From contig DATKYS010000007.1 in NCBI GenBank assembly GCA_035528375.1, positions 1 through 34,490 of the forward strand: a stretch of 34,490 bases of DNA. The letters are read 5' to 3'. The DNA is from a bacterium. GTDB lineage: Bacteria > RBG-13-66-14. A program made the position numbers and the translations under genes. Below are positions 7,132 to 16,947 of this stretch, in pieces. The first letter of the stretch is position 1. Each line of letters opens with the position of its first letter. A model generated the notes under the pieces. It was not told the origin of the DNA, searched no databases, and saw only the letters and a program-made list of their open reading frames with translations.

Positions 7132-8040
7132 ATGACCAGATTCACCTCCGAAACCGTCGTGAAGCCGCTGCTGGGATTCTTCGCCCTGTTGTCCCTCGTC
7201 TTCCTGGCGGGCATCCTGGTGACCCTGTTGACCGAGTCGGGCCCCTTCTTCGGGGAGTACGACCCCCTTAAGTTCTTCACGGGCACCCAGTGGTACCCGA
7301 CCCTCCAGACGCAGAACGAGGCCGGGGAATGGGTGTCTAATCCCCAGTTCGGTCTCCTCCCCCTGCTGACGGCCTCGCTCCAGGTGACGTTGCTGGCCCT
7401 CGTCATCGCCCTGCCGCTTTCCCTGGGCGCGGCGGTCTTCCTGGCCGAAATCGCCCCGCCGGCGCTCAGAGAAATAATAAAACCGCTCATCGAGCTCCTG
7501 GCGGGCATCCCCAGCGTCGTCTTCGGGTTCATCGGCATGGTCCTCGTCGCCCCCTTCATCAAGGACCTGTTCGGCATCCCCATCGGTCTCAACGGGCTCT
7601 CCGCCTCCATCGTCCTGGCATTTATGGCTTTCCCCACCATCACCAGCCTGGCCGAGGACGCCATCTCCGCCGTGCCCCACGATCTCAAAGAGGCCTCCCT
7701 GGCGATGGGCGCCAACCGTTGGGAAACGGTGAGCCGCGTCATGGTCCCCGCGGCCCGTTCGGGCATCTACTCGGCGGTCATCCTGGGCTTCGGACGCGTC
7801 ATCGGTGAGACGATGACGGTGCTGATGGTTGCCGGCGGCGGCGCCGCACTGACCATCAACCCCCTCTCCCCCCTGAGGCCCATGACGGCGACCATCGCCC
7901 TGGAGATGGGGGAGGCGGTGCAGGGAGGGCCCCATTACCACGCCCTCTTCGCCCTGGCGCTTCTGCTCCTGGTGATAACCCTGGCCTTCAATCTCCTCGC
8001 TGAACGGATACGGGGCGGACGGCAGGAACTGCAGAGATGA
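7132..8040 (+). CDS. pstC: Phosphate ABC transporter permease PstC
   Basis: This 302-residue inner-membrane permease forms the phosphate channel with PstA. A first membrane segment (about residues 10-32) is followed by a periplasmic stretch and then five hydrophobic segments. The EAA loop that contacts the ATPase is [22 protein letters not shown] (residues about 188-209, given here as a 22-position region with key E, G and P residues). GIPSVVFGF is typical of PstC/PstA. The gene overlaps pstA by four bases (ATGA at 8037-8040), indicating coupled translation. Confidence 0.95.
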   Translation: MTRFTSETVVKPLLGFFALLSLVFLAGILVTLLTESGPFFGEYDPLKFFTGTQWYPTLQTQNEAGEWVSNPQFGLLPLLTASLQVTLLALVIALPLSLGAAVFLAEIAPPALREIIKPLIELLAGIPSVVFGFIGMVLVAPFIKDLFGIPIGLNGLSASIVLAFMAFPTITSLAEDAISAVPHDLKEASLAMGANRWETVSRVMVPAARSGIYSAVILGFGRVIGETMTVLMVAGGGAALTINPLSPLRPMTATIALEMGEAVQGGPHYHALFALALLLLVITLAFNLLAERIRGGRQELQR

Positions 8041-8894
8041 AATTTTCCCGAAAATTCCGGCAGGGTTTCTGGTTCGCCATGTCCGGCGTTTCGATAGTCA
8101 TCGTCCTGGGCATGCTCGGCCTGGTTATCGGTTTCATCATCTCCAAGGGCGCCGATGTCATCAGTTGGGAGTTCCTCACGGACGTGCCGCACAAGGCGAT
8201 GACCGAGGGCGGCATCTGGCCCGCCATCCTCGGAACCCTCCTTTTGTCCCTGGGCTCCATCGTCTTCGCCCTGCCCCTGGGTCTTTTCGCCGCGATCTAC
8301 CTCGTCGAGTATTCCCGGGACGGGAAGCTGCGTCGCTGGATCCGCGTCGGCGTCAATTCGCTCTCCGGCGTCCCATCGGTGGTGTTCGGCCTGTTCGGCC
8401 TGGCGCTCTTCGTGAACTTCCTCGGCTTCGGCGCCTGTATTCTGGCGGGGAGCCTGACCCTGGGCCTGATGGTCCTGCCCACCATCATCCGCGCCACCGA
8501 GGAGGCGCTCAAATCCATCCCCATGAGCTTCCGGGAGGCCTCCCTGGCCCTGGGGGCCACCCGGTGGAACACCACCGTCCGGGTGGTGCTCCCCGCGGCC
8601 GTCTCCCAGATTCTGACCGGGGTGATTCTGGCCGTGGGACGCGCCGCCGGCGAAACGGCCCCCATCATGTTCACCGCCGCCGTCTTCTTCACAAAACGGC
8701 TGCCCACCGGTCTTTTCAGCAAGGTCATGGCGCTGCCCTATCACATATACGCCCTGATGACCGAGGGCACCCATCCCGTCGAGCAGACGGCCATGGCCTA
8801 TGGAACCGCCCTCGTCCTTCTGATGCTCGTGCTCTTGGTCAACGGTGCGGCGATATTCTTCCGCATCCGGGCCAGGAAGGGGAAGAAATGGTAG
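8037..8894 (+). CDS. pstA: Phosphate ABC transporter permease PstA
   Basis: The 285-residue product is the second Pst permease. It has six predicted membrane segments, the conserved [16 protein letters not shown] stretch and an EAA loop beginning [12 protein letters not shown] and ending VVLPAA. Its start overlaps the pstC stop and its last codons overlap the pstB start (ATG at 8888), so the three genes are translationally linked. Confidence 0.95.
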   Translation: MKFSRKFRQGFWFAMSGVSIVIVLGMLGLVIGFIISKGADVISWEFLTDVPHKAMTEGGIWPAILGTLLLSLGSIVFALPLGLFAAIYLVEYSRDGKLRRWIRVGVNSLSGVPSVVFGLFGLALFVNFLGFGACILAGSLTLGLMVLPTIIRATEEALKSIPMSFREASLALGATRWNTTVRVVLPAAVSQILTGVILAVGRAAGETAPIMFTAAVFFTKRLPTGLFSKVMALPYHIYALMTEGTHPVEQTAMAYGTALVLLMLVLLVNGAAIFFRIRARKGKKW

Positions 8895-9688
8895 ACGTGC
8901 AACTGACGCATCGGGAAACCAGACCGGAGGAGATGGTGGCCAAGGTTACCATCGAGGGGCTCGACCTCTGGTTCGACGACGCCCAGGTCCTCAAGGGCGT
9001 CACCTGCGCTATCCCCGAGAAGGCGGTCACCGCCATCATGGGGCCGTCGGGCTGCGGGAAGAGCACCCTCCTGCGCGCGATGAACCGCATGCACGACCTG
9101 ACACCGAGCTGCCGGATTCGGGGTAAAATCAGGCTCGACGGCCGGGACATCTTCGAGGAGGGAACCGACGTCTACGAGCTCCGGCGGCGGGTGGGGATGG
9201 TTTTCCAGCGCCCCAACCCATTTCCGAAGAGCGTCTTCGAGAACGTGGCCTACGGCTTGAAGATACACGGCGAACGCGGCCGAGCCGCGCTGGAGCAGGC
9301 CGTGGAGAAGGCCCTGCGGGACGCGAACCTGTGGGAGGAGGTCCGGGACAAGCTTCACCGGTCGGCCCTCGACTTATCCGGCGGCCAGCAGCAGCGCCTG
9401 TGCATCGCCCGCGCCCTGGCGGTCGAGCCCGAGGTGCTCCTCCTGGATGAGCCGGCCAGCGCCCTGGACCCCATTTCCACCGCCAAGCTCGAGGAGCTCA
9501 TCGAAAAGCTGCAGGACGACTACACCGTCATCATCGTCACCCACAACCTGCAGCAGGCGGCCCGCGTTTCCCAGTACACGGCCTTTCTGATGCTGGGAGA
9601 GCTGGTCGAGTTCGGCGTGACCGACGAAGTTTTCACCTCTCCGTCCGACCACCGGACGGAGAACTACCTCCGCGGCATCTTCGGTTAA
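8888..9688 (+). CDS. pstB: Phosphate ABC transporter ATP-binding protein PstB
   Basis: The 266-residue ATPase powers phosphate import. Visible motifs are Walker [10 protein letters not shown] (about 52-60), Q-loop [11 protein letters not shown], signature LSGGQQQR, Walker [13 protein letters not shown] and the switch histidine in IVTHN. NRMHDL and RPNPFPKSV are characteristic of PstB rather than of other ABC ATPases. ATG 8888 has GGAAGGGGAAG ahead of it. ATG 8932 would have its ribosome-binding site only two bases away, so the longer form with a 15-residue extension is preferred. Confidence 0.93.
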   Translation: MVDVQLTHRETRPEEMVAKVTIEGLDLWFDDAQVLKGVTCAIPEKAVTAIMGPSGCGKSTLLRAMNRMHDLTPSCRIRGKIRLDGRDIFEEGTDVYELRRRVGMVFQRPNPFPKSVFENVAYGLKIHGERGRAALEQAVEKALRDANLWEEVRDKLHRSALDLSGGQQQRLCIARALAVEPEVLLLDEPASALDPISTAKLEELIEKLQDDYTVIIVTHNLQQAARVSQYTAFLMLGELVEFGVTDEVFTSPSDHRTENYLRGIFG

Positions 9689-9749
9689 AGGTCTGAAAAT
9701 CCGTTTCAAGGACGGAAAAAGACGCCCGCCGGGGCTAAAGAGGTGTCCG

Positions 9750-10526
9750 ATGCTTTATAAACGGTTGGAAGCCCTGGGCTCGCGGTTGATGGAGATGGCC
9801 GAGCTCACCCGGTCCATGCTCGACGATTCCCTCAAGGCTCTGGAAATCCTGGATGTGGATTTAGCGACCCGGGTCGCCGATGTGGACGAGCTCCTCGTCA
9901 ACCAGATGGAGACCTGGAACCTGGAGGAGGCCATCCACGTCATTACCCTCTTTCAGCCCATGGGCAAGAACGTCAGGCAGCTCGTGGCCGTCATCCTCAT
10001 AAACCGCGACCTCGAGCGCATCGCCGACCACGCGCAGAACATCGCCAACCACGCGCGCTATCTGGCCTCGCCCGAGGGTGAGCCCGAGTCCGGGGCCGCC
10101 TGCGCGACGCTCGGAGTGATAGAGCTGCCCCGGGAGCTTCTGAACATGGGGGAGATGGCCCGGAAGATGGTGGCCGACAGCCTGCGGGCCTACAACGACG
10201 AGGACGAGGAGCTGGCCAAGCGCGTAATCGCCGGCGACGCGGAGCTCAACGACCTGACCGCCCGGACGGTACGGATACTCCTCGGCAGGATGTCCGGCGG
10301 GTGCAGCGACGGGGAGTCGGGCGACGGGCCCGGGCTGACCGAAACCTGCTGGCGGCTGGCCCTCGTCGCCCGGAACCTCGAGCGTGTCGGCGACCACGCC
10401 ACCAACATCGCCGAGAGCGTGCTCTTCGTGGTGGAGAGCCACCTGCACCTGCACCACAAGCACGAGATAGCGAAAGAGCTGGCGAGAATGAAAGAGAAGA
10501 AGCGGCGTCCGCGGGGGGATGGATAA
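9750..10526 (+). CDS. phoU: Phosphate transport regulator PhoU
   Basis: The 258-residue product is an all-helical two-repeat PhoU protein, slightly longer than the usual 220-240. Each repeat has the metal-binding signature: DLERIADHAQNIANHA (about 88-103) and NLERVGDHATNIAES (about 209-223). PhoU links Pst transport to Pho signalling and restrains phosphate uptake. It sits 61 bases after pstB. No PhoR/PhoB pair is found in this window, so the signalling partner lies elsewhere. A 23-residue basic tail after the second repeat (KEKKRRPRG) accounts for the extra length. Confidence 0.92.
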   Translation: MLYKRLEALGSRLMEMAELTRSMLDDSLKALEILDVDLATRVADVDELLVNQMETWNLEEAIHVITLFQPMGKNVRQLVAVILINRDLERIADHAQNIANHARYLASPEGEPESGAACATLGVIELPRELLNMGEMARKMVADSLRAYNDEDEELAKRVIAGDAELNDLTARTVRILLGRMSGGCSDGESGDGPGLTETCWRLALVARNLERVGDHATNIAESVLFVVESHLHLHHKHEIAKELARMKEKKRRPRGDG

Positions 10527-10622
10527 CCGCCCGTCCACGCTCCGCGGCGTCGTAGCCGTAAAGTCGCATAAAGCCTGAATCTACCGTTGCCTGTAACAAA
10601 CCCCAACCTGGAGGTAAAGACA

Positions 10623-11834
10623 GTGCGAAAATTACTTGCCGTTCTCCTGGCCCTGACCTTCGCCGGCACGGCCCTGGCCGGCGTCACCGTCTTCGACGAC
10701 GACTTCTTCAAGGTCAAGCTCGGCGGCTACTTCCAGTTCCGTTGGGACTACGATCTCCAGACCAACGTCACCGACGGCAACGCCTTCGGCGAGCTCTACT
10801 TCAAGCGCGCCAAGCTGGAAGTTTCCGGCGACATCGGCGACTACTGGTCCTTCAAGCTCGTCGAGCAGGTCAAGGACCGCGCACACTTCAAGGGCCTTTC
10901 CCTGGACACAACGGACTACGACATTGATGACGACGGCACCCCCGATTTCACCTACGTCTCCGGCGTCACCGCCAGCACCGCGAAATACCTGCAGTGGGAG
11001 CTCGAGGAGCTCTACCTGTCCTTCAAGCCGGTGGACCTGTTCAACCTGCGATTCGGTCTGCAGAAGCCGGCCGGCTCCTGGACCTACATGCTGTCCAGCT
11101 CGGCGCAGCCCTTCATTGACCGGCCCCAGCACGACGCCTGGTCGCCCGATTTCCAAGAGGGCGTCGTGGCCGGGCTCAATATCGCCGGCGCGGAGAAAGG
11201 CACCAGTTACCTGAACCTTCAGCTCGGCGTCTGGGAGAACGACAGAGCCGGCTGGGGCGGAGAAACGGGCCCGGGGAACGACCCCGACCTCACCGACATC
11301 AACTTCTCCGTCTACGCCGACAGTTCCTTCATGAAGGGTATCCACCTGGGCGGCTTCCTCTACATGGCCAACGACCAGGACCTCGGATACATGGATCCCG
11401 AAACCGATGCGGATGTCTACACCGGTGTCACGGGCTACGGCGCCCACGCCAACTACACCCACGATTACTTTTACGCGGGCCTCGAGTACGTCGGCGGGAG
11501 CATCGGCGTGTCCAGCTCCAAGGACGCCGACGGCGGCTCCGTTGACGCGGGCGACGACTTCGGCGTCATGGGCCTGGCCGTGGACCTGTTCGGACGGCTG
11601 CCCGTGGGCGGCGACTTCCTCGATTTGGTGGAGATCGGCGGCCGTTACGACATGAACGACACCGATGACACCCTGGACAACAACGGCATGAACCAGTTGA
11701 CCATCGGCGCCAACCTCTTCTTCACCAAGGATCACTACGCGCTGTTGCAGCTCAACTACATCATGCAGATGCCCGAGGACTCCGACGTGGACGGCAACTC
11801 CTGGATCAAGGCGCAGTTGCAGCTCAAGTTCTAA
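10623..11834 (+). CDS. Phosphate-selective porin of the OprP/OprO family
   Basis: The 403-residue product has a signal peptide (MRKLLAVLLALTFAGTALA) and then alternating beta strands with the family opening KVKLGGYFQFRWDYD, FKRAKLEVSGDIGDYWSFKLV and VDLFNLRFGLQKPAGSWTY, ending in the outer-membrane C-terminal signature QLQLKF. OprP-type porins pass phosphate or pyrophosphate through the outer membrane. Placement right after pstSCAB-phoU makes a phosphate role likely. GTG 10623 is chosen because GGAGG lies 8 bases ahead and the signal peptide starts there; an upstream in-frame ATG at 10587 would add a non-signal leader. No strong terminator follows. Confidence 0.85.
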   Translation: MRKLLAVLLALTFAGTALAGVTVFDDDFFKVKLGGYFQFRWDYDLQTNVTDGNAFGELYFKRAKLEVSGDIGDYWSFKLVEQVKDRAHFKGLSLDTTDYDIDDDGTPDFTYVSGVTASTAKYLQWELEELYLSFKPVDLFNLRFGLQKPAGSWTYMLSSSAQPFIDRPQHDAWSPDFQEGVVAGLNIAGAEKGTSYLNLQLGVWENDRAGWGGETGPGNDPDLTDINFSVYADSSFMKGIHLGGFLYMANDQDLGYMDPETDADVYTGVTGYGAHANYTHDYFYAGLEYVGGSIGVSSSKDADGGSVDAGDDFGVMGLAVDLFGRLPVGGDFLDLVEIGGRYDMNDTDDTLDNNGMNQLTIGANLFFTKDHYALLQLNYIMQMPEDSDVDGNSWIKAQLQLKF

Positions 11835-12129
11835 AAAAAGGACCGGGGCTCACGGCTGTAAAGGGGTTCCCCTCTGCACATAAAGGACGACCGGTTTAAT
11901 GATTGAACTCCTTGGGGCGGTCGGTCCGACGCGTGATCAAGGGAGACAAGACACCCTCGTAGGGGCCGACCTTTAGGTCGGCCCGCGGGCGGGTCTGAAG
12001 ACCCGCCCCTACGTCATCCAACCTGCCTGGATGTCGCTTTCGTTTGTGCGAGATAATCAACTTCCCGGGTTGATAACGGGGCTGCGGAGTAATAGAATCG
12101 TGTCCCCTCACCCGTCAGGAGGTCAGCCC
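11835..12129. other. Intergenic region carrying the composite repeat
   Basis: No gene is seen. It carries the composite-hairpin repeat at 11958-12013 and, at its right end, the AGGAGG that serves the next gene. Confidence 0.6.
11958..12013. repeat. Composite-hairpin intergenic repeat, copy A
   Basis: Two perfect 9-base hairpins stand side by side: GGGCCGACC/GGTCGGCCC (11963-11984, loop TTTA) and GGGCGGGTC/GACCCGCCC (11987-12008, loop TGAA). They are enclosed by an outer inverted repeat CGTAGGGG/CCCCTACG. Copy B at 27763-27830 has the same parts in the opposite orientation and a partial copy lies at 1-20. Confidence 0.75.
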
Positions 12130-12747
12130 TTGCACTACGTCCTCATAGAATGCGGCGTCAAGTGCCCCAAGTGCGACAACCCCGTCCCGCTCAACGGGCC
12201 CTGGGAGATCGCCCACTGCGCCCACTGTCAGGCGGACTTCGATGTCCCCCACGAGTACTGGATAGACATCTTCAAGGACATCCTGGACGACGAGAAATCC
12301 GGGGAGCTCAAGACGGGCGAGGGCAGCAACTCGACCATCTGGGGCACGTTCAACACGACGCTCATGTACGCGAACCAGGTTCCGTACTGCCTGAAATGCG
12401 GGACCGATTTCCCGGAGGCCGCCTTCAAGCCGGACGCGGGCACGCTAGCGTGCGCCAAGTGCGGCGAGACCGTGGAAACCGCCCCGCCGCCGGGCTGGTT
12501 TTCGAGCCTCAACCCCCGGCTCCTGGTGGGCGCGTCGCTGAGCGTCGCCGACGAGGTGCAGCCCGAGGGCGTCTCGGGCCCCGTGGCCTTCACCTGCCCC
12601 AAGTGCGGCGGCGCCCTGGTCGTGGACGGCAAGGACCGCCTGGTGCCCTGCCAGTTCTGCAACGTGCAGGTGTACCTGCCCGACGACCTCTGGCTCAGGC
12701 TCCACCCGGCGAAGTCCAAGTCCAGGTGGTTCGTGGTTTTCGAGTAG
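12130..12747 (+). CDS. Protein with three zinc-ribbon modules, function unknown
   Basis: The 205-residue product has six CxxC knuckles that pair into three zinc ribbons: C12/C15 with C30/C33, C87/C90 with C108/C111, and C156/C159 with C174/C177. Between the first two lies an acidic helical stretch (YWIDIFKDILDDE). Such proteins bind zinc and often nucleic acid or protein partners. No known family is recognised. TTG 12130 is chosen as start because AGGAGG lies 8 bases ahead and homology-like content starts at once; there is no ATG nearby. It stands alone, about 100 bases before larA. Confidence 0.7.
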   Translation: MHYVLIECGVKCPKCDNPVPLNGPWEIAHCAHCQADFDVPHEYWIDIFKDILDDEKSGELKTGEGSNSTIWGTFNTTLMYANQVPYCLKCGTDFPEAAFKPDAGTLACAKCGETVETAPPPGWFSSLNPRLLVGASLSVADEVQPEGVSGPVAFTCPKCGGALVVDGKDRLVPCQFCNVQVYLPDDLWLRLHPAKSKSRWFVVFE

Positions 12748-12849
12748 TTTGAGGGCTTACCGGGCGGACGCCGGTTTGCATTGACAAACCGGACGCTCTA
12801 TCGTAGTGTCCCCCCGGTTTAGCTCTTTCGATTTTCCACCGAGGCGGTC

Positions 12850-14109
12850 GTGGAGATTCGGGTCCCTTGGGGAAAAGGGGAGCAGACGGTCGCGCTCGAA
12901 CCTGACCGGCTGGCCGGTGTCGTTCACCCGAACGAGGTTGATTCGGGCGACGAATTCGAAACGCTGCGCCGCGCCCTGGCCGACCCCATCGGCACCGTTC
13001 CCTTCGGCGAGTTCATCGGCGCCGGCGGAGAGATTCTCTTCATCGTCAACGACGGCACGCGGCCCACCCCCACCGCCAAGGTCCTCGATATAATCGAGGG
13101 GGACCTGGCCGGCATTGAGCCCTCCTTCATCATAGCCACCGGCGTCCACCGCGGTCCCACCGAGGAGGAGCTCCGCTTCATCTTCGGCCGCCACCTCGAG
13201 CGTTTCCGCGACCGGATCCACGTCCACGATTCCAAGGCCGACGCCGAGATGGTCCACATCGGCACCTCGTCGTCTGGCACCGAGATGTGGGTCAACCGCC
13301 TGGGGGTGGAGGCGGACCGGCTGGTCATCATCGGTTCCGTCGAGCCCCACTACTTCGGCGGCTACACGGGCGGCCGCAAGGCCTTCCTGCCGGGCATCGC
13401 GTCTTACCTGACAATCGAACAGAACCACAAATTCGCTATGAATATCCGGGCTCAGGCGCTGGCCCTCGACGGCAACCCGGTCCACGAGGACATGATTGAC
13501 GCCCTGAAGGTCATCGCCGAAAAACCGATTTTCTCCATCCAGACCGTCCTGGACCGCGACCGCAAAATATACGCCGCCACCGCCGGGCACATCCACGAAT
13601 CCTTCTACGCCGCCATCGAACGGGCCAACGAGGTCTTCTGCGTAGAGATTCCCGCCAAGGCCGACGTGGTGGTCAGCGTCGCTCCATACCCCATGGACGT
13701 GGACCTCTACCAGTCCCAGAAGGCCCTGGACAACGGCAAGCTGGCCCTGGCCGAGGGGGGTATACTCATCCTGGTGTCCAAGTGTCGCACCGGAATCGGC
13801 CACGAGACGTTCTACGAGCTCCTGAGCTCCTGCTCCACCCCGAAAGAGGTGCTGGCCCGCATCGAGCGGGGCTACGTCCTGGGGTACCACAAGGCGGCCA
13901 AGATGGCGGAAATCGGCCTCTGGGCGGAGATGTGGGCGGTCACCGAGCTCCCCGACGACGTGGTGCACAAGTGCCTCATGCGCCCCTTCGCCACGTTGCA
14001 GGCGGCGGTGGACGAGGCCCTTTGCGCCAGGGGGCCCGACGCGAAGGTGCTCTTCCTCGTGGACGGGAGCATCACCGTGCCCCTCATCCCCGACGGCAAA
14101 CCTTCCTGA
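12850..14109 (+). CDS. larA: LarA-family nickel-pincer 2-hydroxyacid racemase
   Basis: This 419-residue protein matches the LarA (DUF2088) family, which racemises lactate or related 2-hydroxyacids with a nickel-pincer nucleotide. Key residues are in place: NDGTRPTP (68-74), H100 in ATGVHRG, H167 in VEPHYFGGY, K177 in GGYTGGRKAFLPG, and H193. The H167-K177 spacing (10) and K177-H193 spacing (16) equal those of H174, K184 and H200 in Lactiplantibacillus LarA. The family also holds malate racemases, and a malic enzyme follows at 14443, so lactate or malate are both plausible substrates; the downstream GlcD-type oxidase favours lactate. Cofactor genes larB, larC and larE are not in the window. 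The start is GTG 12850. Confidence 0.85.
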   Translation: MEIRVPWGKGEQTVALEPDRLAGVVHPNEVDSGDEFETLRRALADPIGTVPFGEFIGAGGEILFIVNDGTRPTPTAKVLDIIEGDLAGIEPSFIIATGVHRGPTEEELRFIFGRHLERFRDRIHVHDSKADAEMVHIGTSSSGTEMWVNRLGVEADRLVIIGSVEPHYFGGYTGGRKAFLPGIASYLTIEQNHKFAMNIRAQALALDGNPVHEDMIDALKVIAEKPIFSIQTVLDRDRKIYAATAGHIHESFYAAIERANEVFCVEIPAKADVVVSVAPYPMDVDLYQSQKALDNGKLALAEGGILILVSKCRTGIGHETFYELLSSCSTPKEVLARIERGYVLGYHKAAKMAEIGLWAEMWAVTELPDDVVHKCLMRPFATLQAAVDEALCARGPDAKVLFLVDGSITVPLIPDGKPS

Positions 14110-14322
14110 CGGCGGGATCGTGTGGGCGGGTTCCGCACCGGCCTTCAGACGGACTCGTGCGAGCTCCTGACGGCGGGGTCGAGGGAACGGGACTCGATCG
14201 TTTAAAGTGTTAAATCGGCGGTTTGCGCCCCAGTCGGCCTTACACCTGAGTACTTTCATCCAGTTGGGTCGAAGATGAAATCCCGGTCTGCGGGGTACAG
14301 AAAGCTTTACGTTTCACTCTCG

Positions 14323-14366
14323 ACACCCGGACCGACGGCGAGCCGCTCGGGAGGGTGTGTTTTTTT
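14323..14366 (+). terminator. Intrinsic terminator between larA and maeB
   Basis: ACACCC (14323-14328) pairs with GGGTGT (14353-14358), with inner pairs CCGA/TCGG and CGG/CCG, and a run of seven T follows. It would end the larA transcript about 210 bases after its stop, or act in a maeB leader. Confidence 0.65.
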
Positions 14367-14402
14367 CGTTTCCCGAATTCCGGGGACGGCGGAAGAGTAA
14401 CC

Positions 14403-14428
14403 GGCGCAGGGCGTACCCTGTGCCTTTT
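14403..14428 (+). terminator. Hairpin plus T-run directly ahead of the maeB ribosome-binding site
   Basis: GGCGCAGGG/CCCTGTGCC (one wobble pair, loop CGTA) is followed by TTTTAATT, then GGAGG and ATG 14443. A terminator this close to a start suggests an attenuator or a translation-blocking hairpin rather than the end of another gene. Confidence 0.5.
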
Positions 14429-14442
14429 AATTGGAGGAACCG

Positions 14443-16683
14443 ATGGCCATCAGCCGCGAGGAGGCTCTCGAGTACCACAGCCGGGGCAGGGCCGGCAAGA
14501 TAGAGGTCGTTTCCACCAAGCGCTGCCGGACTCAGCGCGACCTGTCCCTGGCGTACACCCCCGGGGTGGCGATACCGTGCCTGGATATTGAAAAGGAGCC
14601 GGAGAAGGTCTACGACTACACGGCGAAGGGCAACCTGGTGGCCGTCGTCTCGAACGGCACGGCGGTACTCGGGCTGGGCGACATCGGCCCCGCCGCGGGG
14701 AAGCCGGTGATGGAGGGCAAGGGCGTCCTCTTCAAGCGCTTCGCCGACATTGACGTCTTCGATCTGGAGGTTGACTCCAAGAACCCCGAAGAGATCATCC
14801 GCACCGTGGAGATGCTCGAGCCGACCTTCGGGGGGATCAACCTGGAGGACATCGCCGCCCCCGACTGCTTCGTCATCGAGGAGGAGCTGAAGAAGCGGAT
14901 GAGCATCCCGGTCTTCCACGACGACCAGCACGGGACGGCCATCATCTCAGGAGCGGCGCTCCTGAACGCCCTGGAGCTCAACGGGAAGGACATCGGCCAG
15001 GTCCGGCTCGTGGTCTCGGGCGCCGGGGCCGCCGGTATCGCCTGCACCAAGTACTACATCACCCTCGGGGTGGACCCGGCGAAGATCCTCCTTCTCGACT
15101 CGAAGGGGGTCATCTACGCCGGTCGCAAGGAGGGGATGAACCCGTACAAGGAGCAGTTCGCCGTTGAGACCGACCGGCGCACCCTCGCCGACGCCATGGA
15201 GGGGGCGGACGTCTTCCTGGGCCTCTCCACCGCCGGGCTGGTGACCCAGGACATGGTGCGGTCCATGGCCTCCGATCCGATCATCTTCGCCATGGCCAAC
15301 CCGGACCCCGAGATAACCTACCCGGACGCGAAGGCGGCCCGCGACGACGTAATCATGGCCACCGGCCGCTCCGACTATCCGAACCAGGTGAACAACGTCC
15401 TGGGGTTCCCGTTCATCTTCCGCGGTGCCCTGGACGCCCGCGCCACCGACATCAACGAGGCCATGAAGCACGCCGCCACCAAGGCCCTGGCCGACCTGGC
15501 CAAGGAGGACGTGCCCGATTCGGTCTGCAAGGCCTACGGCGTCGAGCGGCTGAGCTTCGGGCGGGAGTACCTCATCCCCAAGCCCTTCGATTACCGCGTG
15601 CTCATCTGGGAGGCCTCCGCCGTCGCCCAGGCGGCTTTGGAGTCCGGCGTCGCCCGGGTCAAGCTGGATATTGACGAGTATAAAGAACGGCTCGAAGCCC
15701 GTCTGGGCAAGAGCCGCGAGATCATGCGCCTCGTGATTCACAAGGCCCGTAAACATCCCGCCCGCCTGGTTTTGCCCGAGGGCGAGGACGACCGCATCCT
15801 GCGCGCCAGCGCCATCATCGTGGGCGAGGGAATCGCCAGGCCCATCCTCCTCGGCCGGCGCTCCGTCATCGAGGAACACATCCGTGAGCTGGGCCTGGAC
15901 CTGGGGGACGTGGAAATCATCAACCCGCCCGAATCCCCCAATCTGGACTCCTACGCCGAGGAGTATTTCAAGCTCCGGCAGCGGAAGGGCAGAGCCCTGG
16001 CCCACTGCCGAGAGTTGTTGCAGCTGGGGCGTGTGTACGGGCCGATGATGGTCCGGATGGGCGACGCCGACAGCGTGCTGACGGGGATAACCACCTACTA
16101 TCCGGAGACGATCCGTCCGGCCATCAGGGTCATCGGCACCGATGACGGATTCGGTATCGTGGCCAGCATGTTCATGCTCATCTTCAAAGAGAAGGTGTTT
16201 TTCTTCGCCGACACCACCGTGAACATTGATCCCAGCGCCGAGGAGTTGGCGGGCATCGCCCAGCTCACCGCCAAGTATGTCAAGAAGCTCGGCTACGAAC
16301 CTCGTATCGCCATGCTCTCCTTCTCCAACTTCGGTAGCGTGGCCCACGAGAAAACCCTCAAGGTGAAGCGGGCAGTGGAGATTGTCAAGAGGGCTGTCCC
16401 CGACCTGAAGATTGACGGGGAGATGCAGGCGGACACGGCGGTGATGCCCGAGCTCCTCGAGAGCACCTACCCCTTCGCCGACCTGCGAGGTGGGGCGAAC
16501 GTCTTGATCTTCCCGGACCTGCAATCGGCCAACATCGCCTACAAGTTGTGCTCGAAGCTCGGCGGCGCCGAGGCCATCGGGCCGATCCTGATGGGGCTGA
16601 ATAAATCCGCCCACATCCTACCCCACAGCTGTGAGGTGGACGACGTGGTGAACATGGCGGCCATCGCCGTGGCCGAGATTTAG
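14443..16683 (+). CDS. maeB: NADP-dependent malic enzyme, MaeB type
   Basis: The 746-residue enzyme decarboxylates malate to pyruvate. Domains in order: malic N-terminal domain (about 1-160; [27 protein letters not shown]), NAD(P)-binding domain (about 160-400; [20 protein letters not shown]), and a C-terminal phosphotransacetylase-like domain (about 425-746; [44 protein letters not shown]) that in MaeB acts as an acetyl-CoA-responsive regulatory module. Length equals the family norm. ATG 14443 follows GGAGG; an in-frame TTG at 14431 is part of that same ribosome-binding site. Product pyruvate would feed the same pool as the neighbouring hydroxyacid oxidase. Confidence 0.93.
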   Translation: MAISREEALEYHSRGRAGKIEVVSTKRCRTQRDLSLAYTPGVAIPCLDIEKEPEKVYDYTAKGNLVAVVSNGTAVLGLGDIGPAAGKPVMEGKGVLFKRFADIDVFDLEVDSKNPEEIIRTVEMLEPTFGGINLEDIAAPDCFVIEEELKKRMSIPVFHDDQHGTAIISGAALLNALELNGKDIGQVRLVVSGAGAAGIACTKYYITLGVDPAKILLLDSKGVIYAGRKEGMNPYKEQFAVETDRRTLADAMEGADVFLGLSTAGLVTQDMVRSMASDPIIFAMANPDPEITYPDAKAARDDVIMATGRSDYPNQVNNVLGFPFIFRGALDARATDINEAMKHAATKALADLAKEDVPDSVCKAYGVERLSFGREYLIPKPFDYRVLIWEASAVAQAALESGVARVKLDIDEYKERLEARLGKSREIMRLVIHKARKHPARLVLPEGEDDRILRASAIIVGEGIARPILLGRRSVIEEHIRELGLDLGDVEIINPPESPNLDSYAEEYFKLRQRKGRALAHCRELLQLGRVYGPMMVRMGDADSVLTGITTYYPETIRPAIRVIGTDDGFGIVASMFMLIFKEKVFFFADTTVNIDPSAEELAGIAQLTAKYVKKLGYEPRIAMLSFSNFGSVAHEKTLKVKRAVEIVKRAVPDLKIDGEMQADTAVMPELLESTYPFADLRGGANVLIFPDLQSANIAYKLCSKLGGAEAIGPILMGLNKSAHILPHSCEVDDVVNMAAIAVAEI

Positions 16684-16710
16684 GTAAAGAAACCGGGGTC
16701 CTGCCAAAAC

Positions 16711-16749
16711 TGACGAGTCGGTCTCCCTTCGGGGTTGGCCGGCTCGTCA
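16711..16749 (+). terminator. Stem-loop after maeB
   Basis: TGACGAGTCGG pairs with CCGGCTCGTCA (one wobble), enclosing CCC-TTCG-GGG. There is no proper T-run, so termination would be weak or factor-assisted. Confidence 0.4.
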
Positions 16750-16819
16750 CGTTCTTGGCGCAGGTTTGGGACGTTGTTTGGATGCCAATTGAGAATTTGT
16801 ATATTTAAATGGTGACGTA

Positions 16820-16847
16820 TTGACTAACCTCTCGGGTTTTGTTTAAG
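16820..16847 (+). promoter_or_regulatory. Tentative promoter ahead of the glcD-like gene
   Basis: TTGACT (16820-16825), 16 bases, TTTAAG (16842-16847), within a strikingly AT-rich 150-base stretch. The -10 box is only four of six, so the call is weak. Confidence 0.3.
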
Positions 16848-16890
16848 TGACATTACCTTTGTTTTATGTGGTTTTTTTTGTGCAAACCTA

Positions 16891-16908
16891 GTGTGAATTT
16901 ATTCACAC
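16891..16908. promoter_or_regulatory. CRP/FNR-family binding site
   Basis: GTGTGAATTTATTCACAC: 8-base inverted arms around a 2-base centre. It contains TGTGA-N6-TCACA, the full consensus of enterobacterial CRP; other Crp/Fnr-family members bind related sequences. It ends 39 bases before the ATG of the glcD-like gene. With so short a distance to the gene it could repress from downstream of the tentative promoter at 16820, or activate a promoter not recognised here. Confidence 0.6.
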
Positions 16909-16947
16909 AAAGGATGGATGAGTATTTGCTTTCGCTAAGGAGCATCC

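Larger units (their letters stand above)
14110..14442. other. Gene-free region upstream of maeB with two hairpin-T structures
   Basis: No open frame with family resemblance is present. The region holds a near-direct repeat of CTGACGGCGGG-type sequence (about 14106 and 14167) and two terminator-like structures at 14323-14366 and 14403-14428, the second ending just before the maeB ribosome-binding site. No good promoter is seen between them. Confidence 0.5.

Noticed and set aside
8165-8887. Upstream extension of the pstB frame
   Set aside because: It lies wholly within pstA and is arginine/proline-rich nonsense; PstB homology begins after 8888.
12757-16614. Long minus-strand open frames opposite larA and maeB
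   Set aside because: They have no family motifs and mirror strongly GC-ending codons of the true plus-strand genes, which removes stops on the other strand.
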